The notes beneath the pieces were generated by a model. It did not search any database. It had not been told where the DNA came from and saw nothing but the letters and a program-made list of their open reading frames with translations. A DNA stretch of 64,000 nucleotides from NCBI GenBank assembly GCA_020633335.1, contig JACKDU010000008.1, positions 248,001 through 312,000 on the forward strand, read 5' to 3'. Both the position numbers and the translations under genes were made by a program. This stretch comes from Myxococcales bacterium. GTDB lineage: Bacteria > Myxococcota_A > Polyangia > Nannocystales > Nannocystaceae. Of this stretch, positions 49,862 to 58,263 are shown piece by piece (positions within the stretch are counted from its first letter, which is position 1; the number at the start of each line of letters is the position of its first letter).

Positions 49862-51258
49862 CTCAGCACCCCGCCGAGCGCCGGCGTGTTGGTGTCGCCG
49901 AAGCCCTGGAGGTCGGCGCCCATCGCCTGGCCGATCGCGCAGAGGAGCCCCGCGTGGCGATCGCCGCCGTAGCTGAGGAGGCGCCCCGGGCTCACCGCCC
50001 CGCCGCCGCGGCCCCCGAGGACGAGCGGCATGTCGTCGTGGAGGTGGGTGTTGCCGTCGCAGACCTCGGTGCAGAGGAGCACCAGCGAGGAGTCGAGCAT
50101 CGTCCCGTCGCCGTCGGGGCGGGCGGCGAGCTGATCCAGCAAATAGAGGTACTGCTCGACCCACCAGCGCCGCTGCTTGAGGTAGTCGCTGTACTCGCGC
50201 TTTTGCGGGTCGTGCTTCGACCCGTAGTGCGACGCCTGGTGCGAGCGCATGTCGTAGTTCGGGTCGTACATCTCGGTCCCGGGGAAGCGGGACATGATCA
50301 GCTCGCTGGTGTGGTTCGACGACTGGAGGACGCCGACGCGGCTCAGGCCGCAGGCCATCGCCTGGACCAGGAGGTCGGTCTGGGCCCGGAGGATCGCCGG
50401 GAAGTGGCCGGGGTCGTAGAGGTCGTCGCCGATCGCGTCGAGGTCGACCGCCGGGTCGTCGCAGGTGCCGGTGGGCCCCGCCTTGATCCGCTTCTCGACC
50501 TCGCGGAGCGCCTCGAGGTGGAGGTCGAGCTTGCTCTTCTCGAGGTCGCCGAGCTGCGAGCGCATCGCCTCCATGTCGCCGAGGACGCCGTCGATCACCG
50601 TCACCTTGGTAGGATCGGGCGCGCCACCGCCTCCGCCTCCTCCACCGCCGTTGCCGAAGAGGAGCTCAAAGGCCTTCCGCGGGTCGTCCTCCGGGGTGAT
50701 CGTCACGCCGGCGCTCGGGTAGGAGATGTGCTTGTCGCCCGAGGCGTTGTTCTGGTTGGCCATCGCCCCGAGGTAGAGGTGGCGATAGGGCGCGTCAGCG
50801 CCGACGGTCCGCGCGAGCACTTGATCAATGCTCTCGCCGAAGCCGCCGTCGACCGCGGTGAGCAGCTTCTTGGCGCCGCCGGGGTGGGAGCCGGAGTCGG
50901 CCGGGCCCATCGAGAGGCCGTTGAAGAAGAGGCAATCGGCCTTGCGCGGGGCGAGGACGTCGAGGATCGGCGAGAGCGAGAAGTCGCTCTCGGAGCCGCT
51001 CGCGTGCCACTGCGAGGGGTCGCCGTCCTGGCTCTGGCCGACCACGCCGTCGGGGAAGTAGAAGAAGATCACCCGCTGCGCCTTGCCAGCGGCGGCGGCG
51101 GCCGGCCGGCCGCGGAGCGCGAGGTTGAGGAAGGGGCCGGCGATCGCGGCGAGGCCGAGCCCCTGGAGGAGGCGGCGGCGGCCGAAGCCGGCGGCCCGGC
51201 GCTCGAGGGCGCGGCGCTGGCGGAGGAGGCTCGATGGGCGGAGGTCGCGGTCGTTCAT
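49858..51258 (-). CDS. DUF1552 domain protein with Tat-like signal
   Basis: 466 residues. Twin-arginine type start FGRRRLLQGLGLAAIAGPFL, then the DUF1552 pattern: RVIFFYFPDGVVG, LFFNGLSMG, GDKHISYPSAGVTITPEDD, SNHTSELI, and HLHDDMPLVLGGRGGG near the end. A run of about ten Gly splits the domain near residue 205. DUF1552 proteins are exported, of unknown function, and normally adjacent to DUF1592 proteins, as here: the gene starts 4 bp after the DUF1592 stop. Ends overlapping the converging FG-GAP gene by 4 bp. Confidence 0.88.
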   Translation of the reverse strand: MNDRDLRPSSLLRQRRALERRAAGFGRRRLLQGLGLAAIAGPFLNLALRGRPAAAAAGKAQRVIFFYFPDGVVGQSQDGDPSQWHASGSESDFSLSPILDVLAPRKADCLFFNGLSMGPADSGSHPGGAKKLLTAVDGGFGESIDQVLARTVGADAPYRHLYLGAMANQNNASGDKHISYPSAGVTITPEDDPRKAFELLFGNGGGGGGGGGAPDPTKVTVIDGVLGDMEAMRSQLGDLEKSKLDLHLEALREVEKRIKAGPTGTCDDPAVDLDAIGDDLYDPGHFPAILRAQTDLLVQAMACGLSRVGVLQSSNHTSELIMSRFPGTEMYDPNYDMRSHQASHYGSKHDPQKREYSDYLKQRRWWVEQYLYLLDQLAARPDGDGTMLDSSLVLLCTEVCDGNTHLHDDMPLVLGGRGGGAVSPGRLLSYGGDRHAGLLCAIGQAMGADLQGFGDTNTPALGGVLS

Positions 51259-51262
51259 CGGT

Positions 51263-53536
51263 TCACCGCCGGCGGAGGAAGTTGGGGGAGGTGACGATCG
51301 CCACCAGGAGCTCGCGGACGTCGTAGCCGGCGGCCGCGAAGCGCTGGTCGATCCCCTGGAGGGCGCAGAGGTCGGCCGGCGTCTCGAGGTAGCCCATCGT
51401 GAAGCGGAAGACCTGGCGCGAGAAGCAGGTGTGGACCGCCTGCGAGCCCGCGAGGATCGCCGCGAGCTCGGGGATCGTCCCGAAGGGCGCGTGGGTGCCG
51501 CTGCCCATCCCCTCGACGTCGCTGAGGTCGCCGCTCGCGTCGATCGCCTGGCCGTTCTCGCTCTCGCGGTAGCGGCCGATCCCGTCGAAGCGCTCGAAGC
51601 CGAAGCCGAGCTCGTCGATGAAGGTGTGGCAGAGCGCGCAGCTCTGGTCGGCCGAGTGCTGGCGGAAGCGCTCGCGGGTGGTCGCGTTCGGGTCGACGTC
51701 CGGGACCCCGCCGGCGGCCGGCGGCGGCGTCCCGAATTGCTGGCAGAGGAGGCGCTCGCGGACCATCACCCCGCGGCGCACCGGCGACGACTGATCGGAG
51801 TGGGCGAAGCTCGCGAGGAGCGCGCCCTGGCCGAGGATCCCGGCGCGCTCGCCGGGCAGCGGCGCCTGCACGAAGGCGTCGCCCTCGACCCCGGCGATCC
51901 CGTAGAAGGCCGCGAGGGGGCCGTTGACGAAGGTGTAGTCGGCGCTCAGGAGCTCGTCGAAGCCGCCCCCCTCGAAGATCGCGTGCTCGACGAGGAGCCG
52001 GGTCTCCTCGGCCATCGCCGCGCCGATCGCCGGCTCCCACTCCGGGAACGCGACCGCGCTCTTGTCGGCGCCGGCGATCCCCTCGACCCCGAGCCACTGC
52101 GAGCCGAAGACGCCGATCAGCGCGCGCGCCCGCGGGTCCTCGAGGAGGCGGCGGGCCTCGGACTCGATCCCCTCGGCGGAGCCGAGGAGGCCGGACTCCG
52201 CGGCGTCGAGGAGCGCGTCGTCGGGCATCGTCCCCCAGAAGGCGTAGGAGAGCGCCGACGCGACCTCGTAGGGGGTGAGGGCGATCGTCCCGTCGCCCGC
52301 GTCCTCGCCGATCTCCGAGCGGTAGAGGAAGTAGGGCGAGGCGAGCATCACCTGGAGCGCGACCGAGACGCCGGCGTCGAAGCTCGCCTCGCCGATCACC
52401 AGGCCGGCGTACTTGTCGACCTCGGCCGGCGAGAGCGGCCGCCGAAAGGCGCGGCGGCCGAAGGTGGTGACGAAGTCGCGGGCGCAGCCCTCGGCGTCGG
52501 CCGCCGGGTCGCAGGGGACCAGGGCGTCGAGGTTCTCGAGCGCCAGGGTGGCGACCTCGCGGGCGGCCCGGAGCTGCTCCTCGACGTGGACCGCGGTGAC
52601 GATCCCGGCGGCCGCGTTGTTGTCGTAGCCGTAGCCCTTGGGCCGGCTCTCGACCGGGAAGCTCGAGGCCGGCTCGAAGCCCGGCGGCCCGCCCCCCGCG
52701 CCGCCGCCGTCGCAGGCGATCTCGAGGAGCGAGTTCTCGCCGCCGAAGCCGTCGGGCTCGGTGTTCGGGTTCTGCGGGTCGGTGATCCAGGTGCTCTCGT
52801 CGAGGACCAGCTTGTAGGTGTAGGAGCCCTCGGCGAGCTCCTGCTTGGCGTAGTAGACCCCGGCGGCCGCGTCGTAGGTCAGCGGCCAGCCGCCCTCGGC
52901 GATCGTCCCCGCCCAGTTGTTGAAGGAGCCGGCGACGTGGACGCTCTGGTAGCTCGCGCCCTCGGGGTCGAAGACGAAGGTGTGGCGCCCGCAGGGGTCG
53001 GCCGCGCAGAGGTCCGCGACACATGACTCCGAGGACAGGTCACACTCGGCGTCGGCCTTGCAGGGCGCGCCCTCGGAGAGCGGCGCCGGGAAGAGGAGGT
53101 CGCGGACCGTGTTGTTGTACTCGCGGCGGGTGAGGAGGCGGAGCTGGCGGGGCGAGGTCGGCTCGCCCTCGCAGCTCGCCCCGCCGAGGCCGCCCAAGAT
53201 GTAGGCCGCGACGTCGGCCGGGCAGGCGCCGGTGCACACCGCGGTGTTCTGCGGCGGCATCGTCTCGTCGATGATGTGGATCAGCTCGTCCTCGGGGCGC
53301 GACCAGCCGGCGAGCGGCGTGCCGAGGCCGCCCTCGCCCGCGAGCCCGTGGCAGGCGGCGCAGAGCTCGCGATAGAGCGCGGCCCCGCGGGCGACGTCGC
53401 CCTCGCCGACGCCGAGGCCGTCACCGTCGGTCTCGGCCTCGGCGTCGCCGCAGGCGATCGGCGCCGCGAGCAGGATCGCGAGGAGCGGCCCGACCAGGCG
53501 CGGCCACGGGAGGACGAGGGGGCGAGCGACCGTCAT
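51263..53536 (-). CDS. DUF1592/1588/1585 cytochrome-like lipoprotein with inserted carbohydrate-binding-type domain
   Basis: 757 residues. Lipobox-like AAPIACGD (Cys about 29); cytochrome c motif CAACHG near residue 59; DUF1587-type segment RRLTRREYNNTVRDLLFP equivalent (LTRREYNNTVRDLL) near 137; then at 182-272 a domain with FVFDPEGASYQSVHVAGSFN and YTYKLVLDESTWITDPQNP, which looks like a CBM48/AMPK glycogen-binding type fold; then the DUF1595, DUF1592 (YFLYRSEIG, LSYAFWGTMPD), DUF1588 (second heme motif CALCHTF) and DUF1585 regions. Usual proteins of this class lack the CBM-like insert. Cotranscribed with the DUF1552 gene. Confidence 0.85.
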   Translation of the reverse strand: MTVARPLVLPWPRLVGPLLAILLAAPIACGDAEAETDGDGLGVGEGDVARGAALYRELCAACHGLAGEGGLGTPLAGWSRPEDELIHIIDETMPPQNTAVCTGACPADVAAYILGGLGGASCEGEPTSPRQLRLLTRREYNNTVRDLLFPAPLSEGAPCKADAECDLSSESCVADLCAADPCGRHTFVFDPEGASYQSVHVAGSFNNWAGTIAEGGWPLTYDAAAGVYYAKQELAEGSYTYKLVLDESTWITDPQNPNTEPDGFGGENSLLEIACDGGGAGGGPPGFEPASSFPVESRPKGYGYDNNAAAGIVTAVHVEEQLRAAREVATLALENLDALVPCDPAADAEGCARDFVTTFGRRAFRRPLSPAEVDKYAGLVIGEASFDAGVSVALQVMLASPYFLYRSEIGEDAGDGTIALTPYEVASALSYAFWGTMPDDALLDAAESGLLGSAEGIESEARRLLEDPRARALIGVFGSQWLGVEGIAGADKSAVAFPEWEPAIGAAMAEETRLLVEHAIFEGGGFDELLSADYTFVNGPLAAFYGIAGVEGDAFVQAPLPGERAGILGQGALLASFAHSDQSSPVRRGVMVRERLLCQQFGTPPPAAGGVPDVDPNATTRERFRQHSADQSCALCHTFIDELGFGFERFDGIGRYRESENGQAIDASGDLSDVEGMGSGTHAPFGTIPELAAILAGSQAVHTCFSRQVFRFTMGYLETPADLCALQGIDQRFAAAGYDVRELLVAIVTSPNFLRRR

Positions 53537-53636
53537 CAGGGACCTCGGCCCGTTGTACGGGGCCGCGGTCGCGCCTGGCAAGGACCGAGGTCACCCCCTG
53601 CGGCGAGCGGCCGCCCGCCCCTCCCCACGGGGCTGC

Positions 53637-53642
53637 TATCTT
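53637..53642 (+). promoter_or_regulatory. -10 box TATCTT, leaderless type
   Basis: TATCTT followed by 6 nt and ATG 53649. Confidence 0.5.
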
Positions 53643-53648
53643 CGGAGG

Positions 53649-54731
53649 ATGGCGATCCCACCGCTCGGCCTCGTCCTCGCGCTCGCGGCCGCCTTCGTCG
53701 CCGGCGAGGGGCCCCGCTCAAGCCTCAAGAGCGACGAGGAGCTCCGCCTCTTCCCGGCGCTCGCGGTGGCGGCGGCCGACGGCGGCTGGGACGTCGATCT
53801 CCGGGTCTGGGTCTACGAGCCCGAGCTCGGCTCGTGGTGGCGCGGGCTCACCCTCGACGGCCTCCGCCGGGCGCTCGAGCTGCCGCGCGCGGCCGAGGCC
53901 AGCGCGATCTTCCAGGAGCGCGCCCGCCCCTTCCTGGTCGACAACGAGCGGGGGAAGGCGATCGTCGTCCGGGTCGGCGGCGCCGATCATGTGCTCGCCC
54001 TCACGGCGCCGAACGGCCAGAGCGTCACCCGCCTCCACCTCGAGGCCGGCGCGCTCCGGGGGCCGAGCACGCCGGTCTCCGCGGTCCTCCGCGAGGGCGA
54101 CGACCGCGACTACGAGGGGGTGATCCTGCGGATCGATCGCGGCGGCCTCTCGGTGGTCTCGGACATCGACGACACGATCAAGATCTCCGACGTCCGCGAC
54201 AAGGAGGCGCTCCTCGCCAACACCTTCCTCCGCCCCCTCGCGCCGGTCCCCGGGATCGCCGAGGTCTACCGCCGCTGGGCCGCCCGCGGCGCGACCTTCC
54301 ACTACGTGTCGGCGAGCCCCTGGCAGCTCTACGACGCGCTCGCCGACTTCGTCGCCGCCGAGGGGCTCCCCGCGGGGTCGCTCCACCTCAAGGACTTCCG
54401 CTGGACCGACTCGACCTTCTGGAACCTCTTCCAGGACCCGCGGGAGTACAAGCTCGCGGCGATCGAGCCGCTCCTCGCCGCCTCGCCCGAGCGCGCCTTC
54501 GTCCTCGTCGGCGACTCCGGCGAGGCCGACCCCGAGGCCTACGGCGAGCTCTACCGCCGCCACCCCGCGCAGATCGGCGGGATCTGGATCCGCGACGTCA
54601 GCGGCGAGGACGCGGGCGCGGCCCGCTATGAGGTCGCCTTCGCCGGGGTCCCCGAGGGCCGCTGGGCGATCTTCCGCGACCCCGCCCAGCTCCCGCCGGC
54701 GCCGCCGAAGCCGGCGAATTCGAGCCACTAG
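53649..54731 (+). CDS. App1-family phosphatase (DUF2183)
   Basis: 360 residues. A short hydrophobic N-terminus (signal-like). The HAD-type motif SDIDDTIKISD at about residue 173 with two Asp in DIDDT, then PVPGIAEVYRRWAARG, FHYVSASPWQLYDAL, HLKDFRW and VLVGDSGEADPEAY match the conserved catalytic domain of App1 (phosphatidate phosphatase, Mg-dependent; DUF2183). The N-terminal 150 residues form a beta domain. Lipid phosphate substrate is inferred from yeast App1. ATG 53649 is 6 nt after TATCTT. Confidence 0.87.
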   Translation: MAIPPLGLVLALAAAFVAGEGPRSSLKSDEELRLFPALAVAAADGGWDVDLRVWVYEPELGSWWRGLTLDGLRRALELPRAAEASAIFQERARPFLVDNERGKAIVVRVGGADHVLALTAPNGQSVTRLHLEAGALRGPSTPVSAVLREGDDRDYEGVILRIDRGGLSVVSDIDDTIKISDVRDKEALLANTFLRPLAPVPGIAEVYRRWAARGATFHYVSASPWQLYDALADFVAAEGLPAGSLHLKDFRWTDSTFWNLFQDPREYKLAAIEPLLAASPERAFVLVGDSGEADPEAYGELYRRHPAQIGGIWIRDVSGEDAGAARYEVAFAGVPEGRWAIFRDPAQLPPAPPKPANSSH

Positions 54732-55216
54732 GCGCGCTCGAGGAGGCGCGTGAGCTCGCGGGCGAGGGCCGAGGGCTCGTCGGCGTCCTCGCCCAGCGTC
54801 GCCAGGATCGCCGCGGCGAGCTCGCGGAGCTCCGCCTCGAGGAAGGGTCGCAGGCGCCAGAACTCGCGGGGCAGGCGGAGGACGTCGCCGAGGAGCGCGC
54901 GCTCGTCGAGCCCGAGGGGACCTCGCAGGCGCTCGAGCGCGACCGGGGCGAGGAAGTGCGGATCTGTCCCCTGGGTCAGGAGCGTGTGGAGCTCGGCGGA
55001 CGAGAGCTCGCCGATCGGCCGGTGGATCGCGGCCCGATAGCGGCCGACGAGCCCCTGCCCGTCGCCGGCCTCGGTCGGCGCCCAGCCGTGGAGCTCGCTG
55101 AGGCTCCGCGCCCGATCAAACCAGTAGGCCCGCCGGTGGATCACCTCGCGCGGGCTCGCGGGCTCCCTCTCCTTCTTCCCCTTCCCTCCGCTGCGCTCCT
55201 TGCTCCGGCGACCCAC
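54728..55216 (-). CDS. CdiI-type immunity-like protein
   Basis: 162 residues from GTG 55216; a basic N-terminal tail (about 25 residues) followed by RPIGELSSAELHTLLTQGTD and FLAPVALERLRGPLGLDERA and GDVLRLPREFW, which match the contact-dependent growth inhibition immunity family (CdiI_2 type, 'LSxEDLRxLIxQ ... LvPlALexL ... GDLLxxVLxLPxxFW'). No CdiA or polymorphic toxin gene is adjacent, so it may be an orphan immunity gene or serve another role. Start not certain; overlaps the converging App1 gene by 4 bp. Confidence 0.7.
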   Translation of the reverse strand: MGRRSKERSGGKGKKEREPASPREVIHRRAYWFDRARSLSELHGWAPTEAGDGQGLVGRYRAAIHRPIGELSSAELHTLLTQGTDPHFLAPVALERLRGPLGLDERALLGDVLRLPREFWRLRPFLEAELRELAAAILATLGEDADEPSALARELTRLLERA

Positions 55217-55245
55217 CGCTCCCCACCCCCGTAGTAGTCGCGCGA

Positions 55246-55665
55246 TCAGCCGGGGAGGAGGTGACCGAGGCGGCCCGGTCGGAGGTGGAGCTCGCAGAAG
55301 TCGTCGGCGCTCTGGGCCCGCTTGAGCTTGAGGGCGTCCATGAAGACGAGGTCGTAGGGCATCCTCACCTCGATCTTCGAGAGATCGCCCGCCTCGCTGA
55401 TCGCCGCGCAGACCTCTGCGAGGGCGAGGCGCCAGCCCTCGACGAAGGCCGGGAAGCGGGGCTCGTCGAGGAGCGCCTTCGGCCAGCGGATCTCCTGCTC
55501 CTTGATGTCGCGGACCATCCGCCGGCCGTCGACCTGCTCCCAGAGGATCAGCCGGAGCGTCGTCACCAGCGCGCCCTCGCCCTCCCAGCGAGACTCGGGG
55601 AGCTCGAGCGAGACCATCTCAGACTCGATCGGGAAGGCGGCGCGGAGGCGTTCGAGGGCGTCCAT
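55246..55665 (-). CDS. Hypothetical protein, 139 residues
   Basis: Compact soluble alpha/beta protein (PIESEMVSLELPESRWEGEG, ALVTTLRLILWEQVDGRRMV) with no Cys motif, signal or transmembrane segment; I do not recognise the family. ATG 55665 lies 7 nt after a TATCGT box. It is divergent from the kinase gene at 55720 and upstream of the CdiI-like gene on the same strand (29 bp gap), so the two could be cotranscribed. Confidence 0.7.
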   Translation of the reverse strand: MDALERLRAAFPIESEMVSLELPESRWEGEGALVTTLRLILWEQVDGRRMVRDIKEQEIRWPKALLDEPRFPAFVEGWRLALAEVCAAISEAGDLSKIEVRMPYDLVFMDALKLKRAQSADDFCELHLRPGRLGHLLPG

Positions 55666-55672
55666 CCGGCCG

Positions 55673-55678
55673 ACGATA
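55673..55678 (-). promoter_or_regulatory. -10 box TATCGT, leaderless type
   Basis: TATCGT on the reverse strand, 7 nt before ATG 55665. Confidence 0.5.
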
Positions 55679-55719
55679 CGCGATCTCGCGCGCCGATCGG
55701 TGATACTCCGGAGCGGGGC

Positions 55720-57288
55720 ATGCGTGAACCGACCCCAAACCTCGCCGAGACCGTGCCCTCGCTCCCCGAGGACCCGGCGCTCATCGAGACCCGCGCCAGC
55801 GTCCCGCCGCCGCCGGCGGTGAAGCGGCCCGAGGCGCCCGCGCGGATCGGCCGCTTCGTCGTCCTCCGCCACCTCGGCGCCGGCGGCATGGGTCAGGTCT
55901 TCCTCGCCTACGACGAGGCGCTCGACCGCAAGGTCGCGCTCAAGCTCCTGCGGGCCGCCGACTGGGATGAGGGCCGCGCCCGCCTCCGCCGCGAGGCCCA
56001 GGCGATGGCCCGGGTCGCCCACCCCAACGTCGTGCCGATCTTCGAGGTCGGCGAGCACGCGGGGCAGGTCTTCCTGGCGATGGAGTACGTCGTCGGCGTC
56101 ACCCTCAAGGAGTGGGCGGAGGCCGCCCCGCGGGGCTGGCGGGAGATCGTCGGCGTCTACCTCCAGGCCGCCCGCGGCCTCCAGGCCGCCCACGCGGTCG
56201 ACGTCGTCCACCGCGACTTCAAGCCGGAGAACGCGCTGGTGTCGAGCGACGTCGACGGCGTCCGGGTCCGGGTCCTCGACTTCGGCCTCGCGGCGCTACC
56301 TGCCCCTTCGGACATGAACACGGAGAGCGACGCGGAGGGCTCCCTCGACGCCCCCGCGGCCTTCGCCACGGTCGCCGGCACGGTGATGGGGACCCCGGCC
56401 TACATGGCGCCGGAGCAGCACCGCGGCCGGCCGGCGGACGCCCGCGCCGACGTCTTCGCCCTCGCGGTCACCCTCTTCGCCGCCCTCTGGGGCGAGCGCC
56501 CCTTCGCCGGCGCGACCCGCCGCGAGCTCCTGGCGGCGATCGAGGCCGGCGAGATCCGGCCGCCGGCCCCCGGGAGCGACGCGCCGCCCGAGCTCCACGC
56601 GATCCTCCGCCGCGGCCTCGCGGCCGACCCCGACGCGCGCTGGCCGACGATGGAGGCGCTCGCCGACGCGCTCGCGGGCCTCGTCGCGCTCGATCACGAC
56701 GACGCGAGCGACCGCCGACGCGGCCAGCGGCTGCGGGCCTTCGCCGCCCTCGGCGCGGTCATCCTCGCCAGCCTGGTCCTCCTCGCCGAGCTGAGGCTCC
56801 CGCGCGAGCTCCGGAGCTCGCTCGCCGGCCAGACCGCGGTCGATCTCCTGGTGGTCGCCCTGATCGCCGTGACCGCGATCGTCGGCCGCCGCCACCTCGT
56901 CGAGTCCCGCTTCAACCGCCGCCTCTTCGCGTTCTTCGCCGCCTTCGCCCTCGGGATCCTCGGCAACTCGCTGGTCCTCGGCCGCTTCGGCGTGGACCCG
57001 GCGGCCCTGGTCGCCGTCGACTTCGTCACCCTCGGGGTCGCCTTCACCCTCGCGTCGGCGCTCCTCGATCGGGTCCTCGGCTGGACGCTGGTCCCCGCCG
57101 CGATCGGCCTCGGCGTCGCTCTCCTCGCGCCCGACCTCGCCTTCCTCGCCTTCGACCTGACGATGCTGGCGACGACCGGGATCCTCCTGCGCCTCTGGTG
57201 GTCCCGCAGCCGGAGCCCGACGGACGCGCCCTCGCCCCTCTTTGCGACCTCGGCGAGGCGCAGCCGCGGCGGGGACGATCCGCGCTAG
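55720..57288 (+). CDS. Ser/Thr protein kinase with C-terminal membrane domain
   Basis: 522 residues. A 43-residue Pro-rich lead-in, then a Hanks kinase domain (44-325): GAGGMGQVFLAYD glycine loop, KVALKLL lysine, VVHRDFKPEN catalytic loop, LDFGLAA, GTPAYMAPEQ and a full C-lobe. Residues 340-500 hold five or six transmembrane helices (LGAVILASLVLLAELRL and others) instead of the usual extracytoplasmic sensor. Predicted inner-membrane kinase that senses the membrane or works with a partner. A GATACT box is 12 nt upstream. Convergent with the cupin gene (4 bp overlap). Confidence 0.9.
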   Translation: MREPTPNLAETVPSLPEDPALIETRASVPPPPAVKRPEAPARIGRFVVLRHLGAGGMGQVFLAYDEALDRKVALKLLRAADWDEGRARLRREAQAMARVAHPNVVPIFEVGEHAGQVFLAMEYVVGVTLKEWAEAAPRGWREIVGVYLQAARGLQAAHAVDVVHRDFKPENALVSSDVDGVRVRVLDFGLAALPAPSDMNTESDAEGSLDAPAAFATVAGTVMGTPAYMAPEQHRGRPADARADVFALAVTLFAALWGERPFAGATRRELLAAIEAGEIRPPAPGSDAPPELHAILRRGLAADPDARWPTMEALADALAGLVALDHDDASDRRRGQRLRAFAALGAVILASLVLLAELRLPRELRSSLAGQTAVDLLVVALIAVTAIVGRRHLVESRFNRRLFAFFAAFALGILGNSLVLGRFGVDPAALVAVDFVTLGVAFTLASALLDRVLGWTLVPAAIGLGVALLAPDLAFLAFDLTMLATTGILLRLWWSRSRSPTDAPSPLFATSARRSRGGDDPR

Positions 57289-57884
57289 AGCGCGTGCTCG
57301 CCGGCGTCCAGCGCCGCCACCGAGGATCGCGGGCTCGCGCCATAGAGGTTGAGCGAGACGACGTCGGCGAGGACCTCGACGGAGTGGACGGCGTCGGGCG
57401 CCAGGGCCACGAGGCTGCCGGGGCCGAGCTCGAGGGTCGTGACTTGCTCGAGGCCCGCGTCGCCGGTGTCGCCGTCCGGGCGACGACGCCAGAAGGTGTG
57501 GCGCTCGACCCCGGAGAGCACCGCGACGAGGGCGAGGTGGCCATGATCATGGGCTCCCCGCGCTCCGCCGGCGAGCCAGGCGACCAGCTGGACCACGCTC
57601 TCGAGGCCCGGCTCGTCGTAGAGCGCCTCGATGCTGTAGCCCGGGTCGACAGGCGCGGGCTCGAGCTCGTCCGAGAGCCACGGCGCGTCGCGCAGGAGCC
57701 GGCGGACACGCGCGGCGAGGGCGACCAGGCGCGGCTCAGGATCCCCCGCGGCCTCGAGGAGCTCCTCGACCTCGGTCAAGAAGCGGTAGAGGCGATAGGG
57801 CCGACCCGAGGGCGACGCGTCGACGCGCGGATCGATCGGGTGGGGGACGCCGTCGCGGCCGACGAGCCAGGCTTGCTTGGACAT
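57285..57884 (-). CDS. Cupin-fold thiol/cysteine dioxygenase-like protein
   Basis: 199 residues. Cupin motif 1 HDHGHLALVAVLSGVERHTF with His-x-His, and motif 2 PDAVHSVE supply a three-His type iron centre as in cysteine dioxygenase and thiol dioxygenases. The remaining helices (VEELLEAAGDPEPRLVALAA) match that family's N-terminal domain. ATG 57884 is preferred over GTG 57893 because GAGGTG lies 6 nt before it. A 56- or 68-residue peptide with a C-terminal Cys is encoded directly upstream on the same strand. Confidence 0.78.
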   Translation of the reverse strand: MSKQAWLVGRDGVPHPIDPRVDASPSGRPYRLYRFLTEVEELLEAAGDPEPRLVALAARVRRLLRDAPWLSDELEPAPVDPGYSIEALYDEPGLESVVQLVAWLAGGARGAHDHGHLALVAVLSGVERHTFWRRRPDGDTGDAGLEQVTTLELGPGSLVALAPDAVHSVEVLADVVSLNLYGASPRSSVAALDAGEHAL

Positions 57885-57971
57885 GGGTTGCACCTCGAGG
57901 TGGCGCTCCCCCGCCCCGCCGGTGCGCGGAGCGAGGGAGCTGGGGTCACGGCGATCGTCAGGTCGACGGGC

Positions 57972-58142
57972 TCAGCACACGTCGCCCTTGCCCGCGCCGG
58001 CGCGGACGTGGGTGCGGAAGCCGAGGCGACGGCGGCGGGGCTTGGGCTCGGCGGCGACGGAGGGAGCGTCGGTGACGTTGGCGAGGGCGTCGGTGGCGGT
58101 GGCGGTGGGAAGGACGGGGGAGACGGTGTTGGTCGTGGTCAT
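57972..58142 (-). CDS. Small peptide with C-terminal Cys, candidate modified-peptide precursor
   Basis: 56 residues from ATG 58142 (68 if from in-frame ATG 58178). A Thr/Ala/Val-rich leader-like part (VSPVLPTATATDALANVTDA), a basic stretch KPRRRRLGF, and a tail RTHVRAGAGKGDVC ending in the only Cys. It lies between a Cys-repeat lipoprotein gene and the cupin gene, on the same strand. Codons near its start are less GC-rich than neighbours. I have no family match; the layout suggests a substrate peptide for the cupin enzyme, but the gene call itself is uncertain. Confidence 0.45.
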   Translation of the reverse strand: MTTTNTVSPVLPTATATDALANVTDAPSVAAEPKPRRRRLGFRTHVRAGAGKGDVC

Positions 58143-58263
58143 GTCCGGATGCAAAGCAGGAAGAGCACCATCCGTCATCCCCAGCAATTTCAGTGACTTG
58201 CGAGTCGGAGCGGCGGGGCTGCAACCCCGCCACCGGGTTGCACCGTGGCATGCACTGCAACCG

